This document shows positions 28,991-29,955 of a stretch of DNA of 29,955 bases, in pieces. The DNA is taken from the NCBI GenBank assembly GCA_019155205.2, contig JAHNZQ020000181.1, positions 3,513,128 through 3,543,082 of the forward strand, given 5' to 3'. This stretch comes from Gracilaria vermiculophylla. Its lineage: Eukaryota > Rhodophyta > Florideophyceae > Gracilariales > Gracilariaceae. Under the pieces are notes generated by a model. The model did no database searches and was not told where the DNA came from. It saw nothing but the letters and a program-made list of their open reading frames with translations. The position numbers were made by a program, and so were the translations under genes. The first letter of the stretch is position 1. The number at the start of each line of letters is the position of its first letter.

Positions 28991-29955
28991 TGAGCCGTAA
29001 AACGTTACAATTATTACATACGAGCATTAGAGTTCGTAAAACGTAGATTAAAAAACTATGGTGTTCTATATTTTTGCTCTTTGATTTCTTTCTGCATCGC
29101 AAGTCCTTCCGTAAAGTGTAGTGAGAAATTCAAGCTTTAGAATAATTTCTTTTACAGTGCATGTTGGAAGTGCCGAGCAGAATGATATTTAATGAAGTGC
29201 AAAAAGAGCCCATGTTCTCGTAATCGTAATGCGGTGTTACTCCGGCTCCTTCTTTTATCTTGATGTACCGATCCGCAATTCAGGAAATGGGATCATGCCG
29301 CCAAAAAAATAGTTTGAATACACACTCTTTCTTTAGTGCGCGAGTAATGAAAACAAAAAATGTGCATTTGCACGAAATAATTTTCTATCGCGTTGATGGA
29401 TACGCCCAGAGAGCGTCTTTTGAAAACTATGAGAGAAAACTGCTCTGAACGTTGTTTTGTTCTATGCAAAAGTAATGACAAATGCACACCCTGTCGAAAG
29501 CAAAACGAACGCTATGAATTCCCTTTTTCGCCAGCAATGAGACTAAAAAGCTTCATATTTAGGAAAAGCAAAAAAGACCGGCACTACGGGAAATATTTTA
29601 GCACTTCGCTAGGAAAAGGATTTATTTCATATGGTAATCGTCGGTCCATCATAGAGCCGCATCGTCACGGGTCGCCGCCATGGGAACCGCCGCGATCGCT
29701 GGCGCGACCGCCACCGCCGCCGCCCTGCCGACAGCTTGAGCTATGCTTCGTCCACAGAGATGTCACCTTTTTCTTTTTCTCCCAAAATTTCACCACAACT
29801 CTTGAAAAAAGCACCAGTATGCATGTACTGTAGTATAGTGACCGTGAGGTAATTCTGGTATTTGGTACCAAGGGTGGTGGGTACGGTTCGCATGGAGAAC
29901 AGCCACGTGGGCGACCTAGAGGTAATCTTAATTGCTAGATCAATTTTAGATTTTA
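28991..29955. other. Unassigned right end with one open frame and a GC-rich patch
   Basis: The only sizeable frame is 29393-29833 (+, 146 residues), with a Cys-containing basic N-terminal half and a Pro run from a GC-rich patch (about 29655-29745). No family is recognised, and the overlapping 29665-29871 (-) frame is Gly-rich from the same patch. Within the patch, GCCGCCATGG at about 29676 is a strong translation-start context, but the frame ends after 20 Ala-rich codons. Confidence 0.4.

Overview
The window is eukaryotic repeat-rich DNA with no clear host gene, rRNA, tRNA or CRISPR array. Nearly all recognisable coding sequence comes from transposable elements: two Ty1/copia-type retrotransposons, two Ty3/gypsy-type retrotransposons with chromodomains, a solo LTR, and three copies of one Tc1-like DNA transposon. 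Almost all are broken by stops or frameshifts. The minus-strand gypsy element (about 11.6-16.8 kb) closely resembles, from memory, the gypsy lineage abundant in oomycetes such as Phytophthora. The first copia looks like the GalEa group described from red algae and marine animals. A protist or alga, perhaps an oomycete, is my best guess, but no host gene supports it.

Layout. 1-4443: copia-1 (+), with a long open gag/protease/integrase frame running off the left edge, decayed RT and RNase H, a polypurine tract and a candidate 3' LTR. 4437-6765: two Tc1-like copies joined tail to tail as a diverged inverted repeat of about 2.3 kb. 6770-7992: unassigned. 7993-8545: solo LTR of the gypsy-2 family. 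8837-11524: copia-2 (+), all pol domains present but with stops. About 11640-16795: gypsy-1 (-), gag to chromodomain. 16796-18837: unassigned, with protein-like minus-strand frames. 18838-28148: gypsy-2 (+), a full-length 9.3 kb element with two 552-bp LTRs, a perfect 5-bp target duplication ATGAG, PBS, gag-pol in essentially one frame, chromodomain, an antisense frame before the 3' LTR, and a PPT. 28375-28990: third, 3'-truncated Tc1-like copy. 28991-29955: unassigned, with a GC-rich patch.

The most unusual signal is in gypsy-2. The 8-base palindrome CCTNNAGG occurs about 25 times in 7.5 kb, where about 2 are expected, and in different codon phases. A longer relative, CCTACAGGATACTG, recurs in the LTRs (reverse orientation), in gag and in the pol C-terminus. 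This suggests a DNA-level motif array rather than a coding effect. Other points of interest are a Pro/Ala-rich antisense frame, a Tudor-like domain at the end of the copia-1 frame, and catalytic-site substitutions that let one judge which elements are dead.
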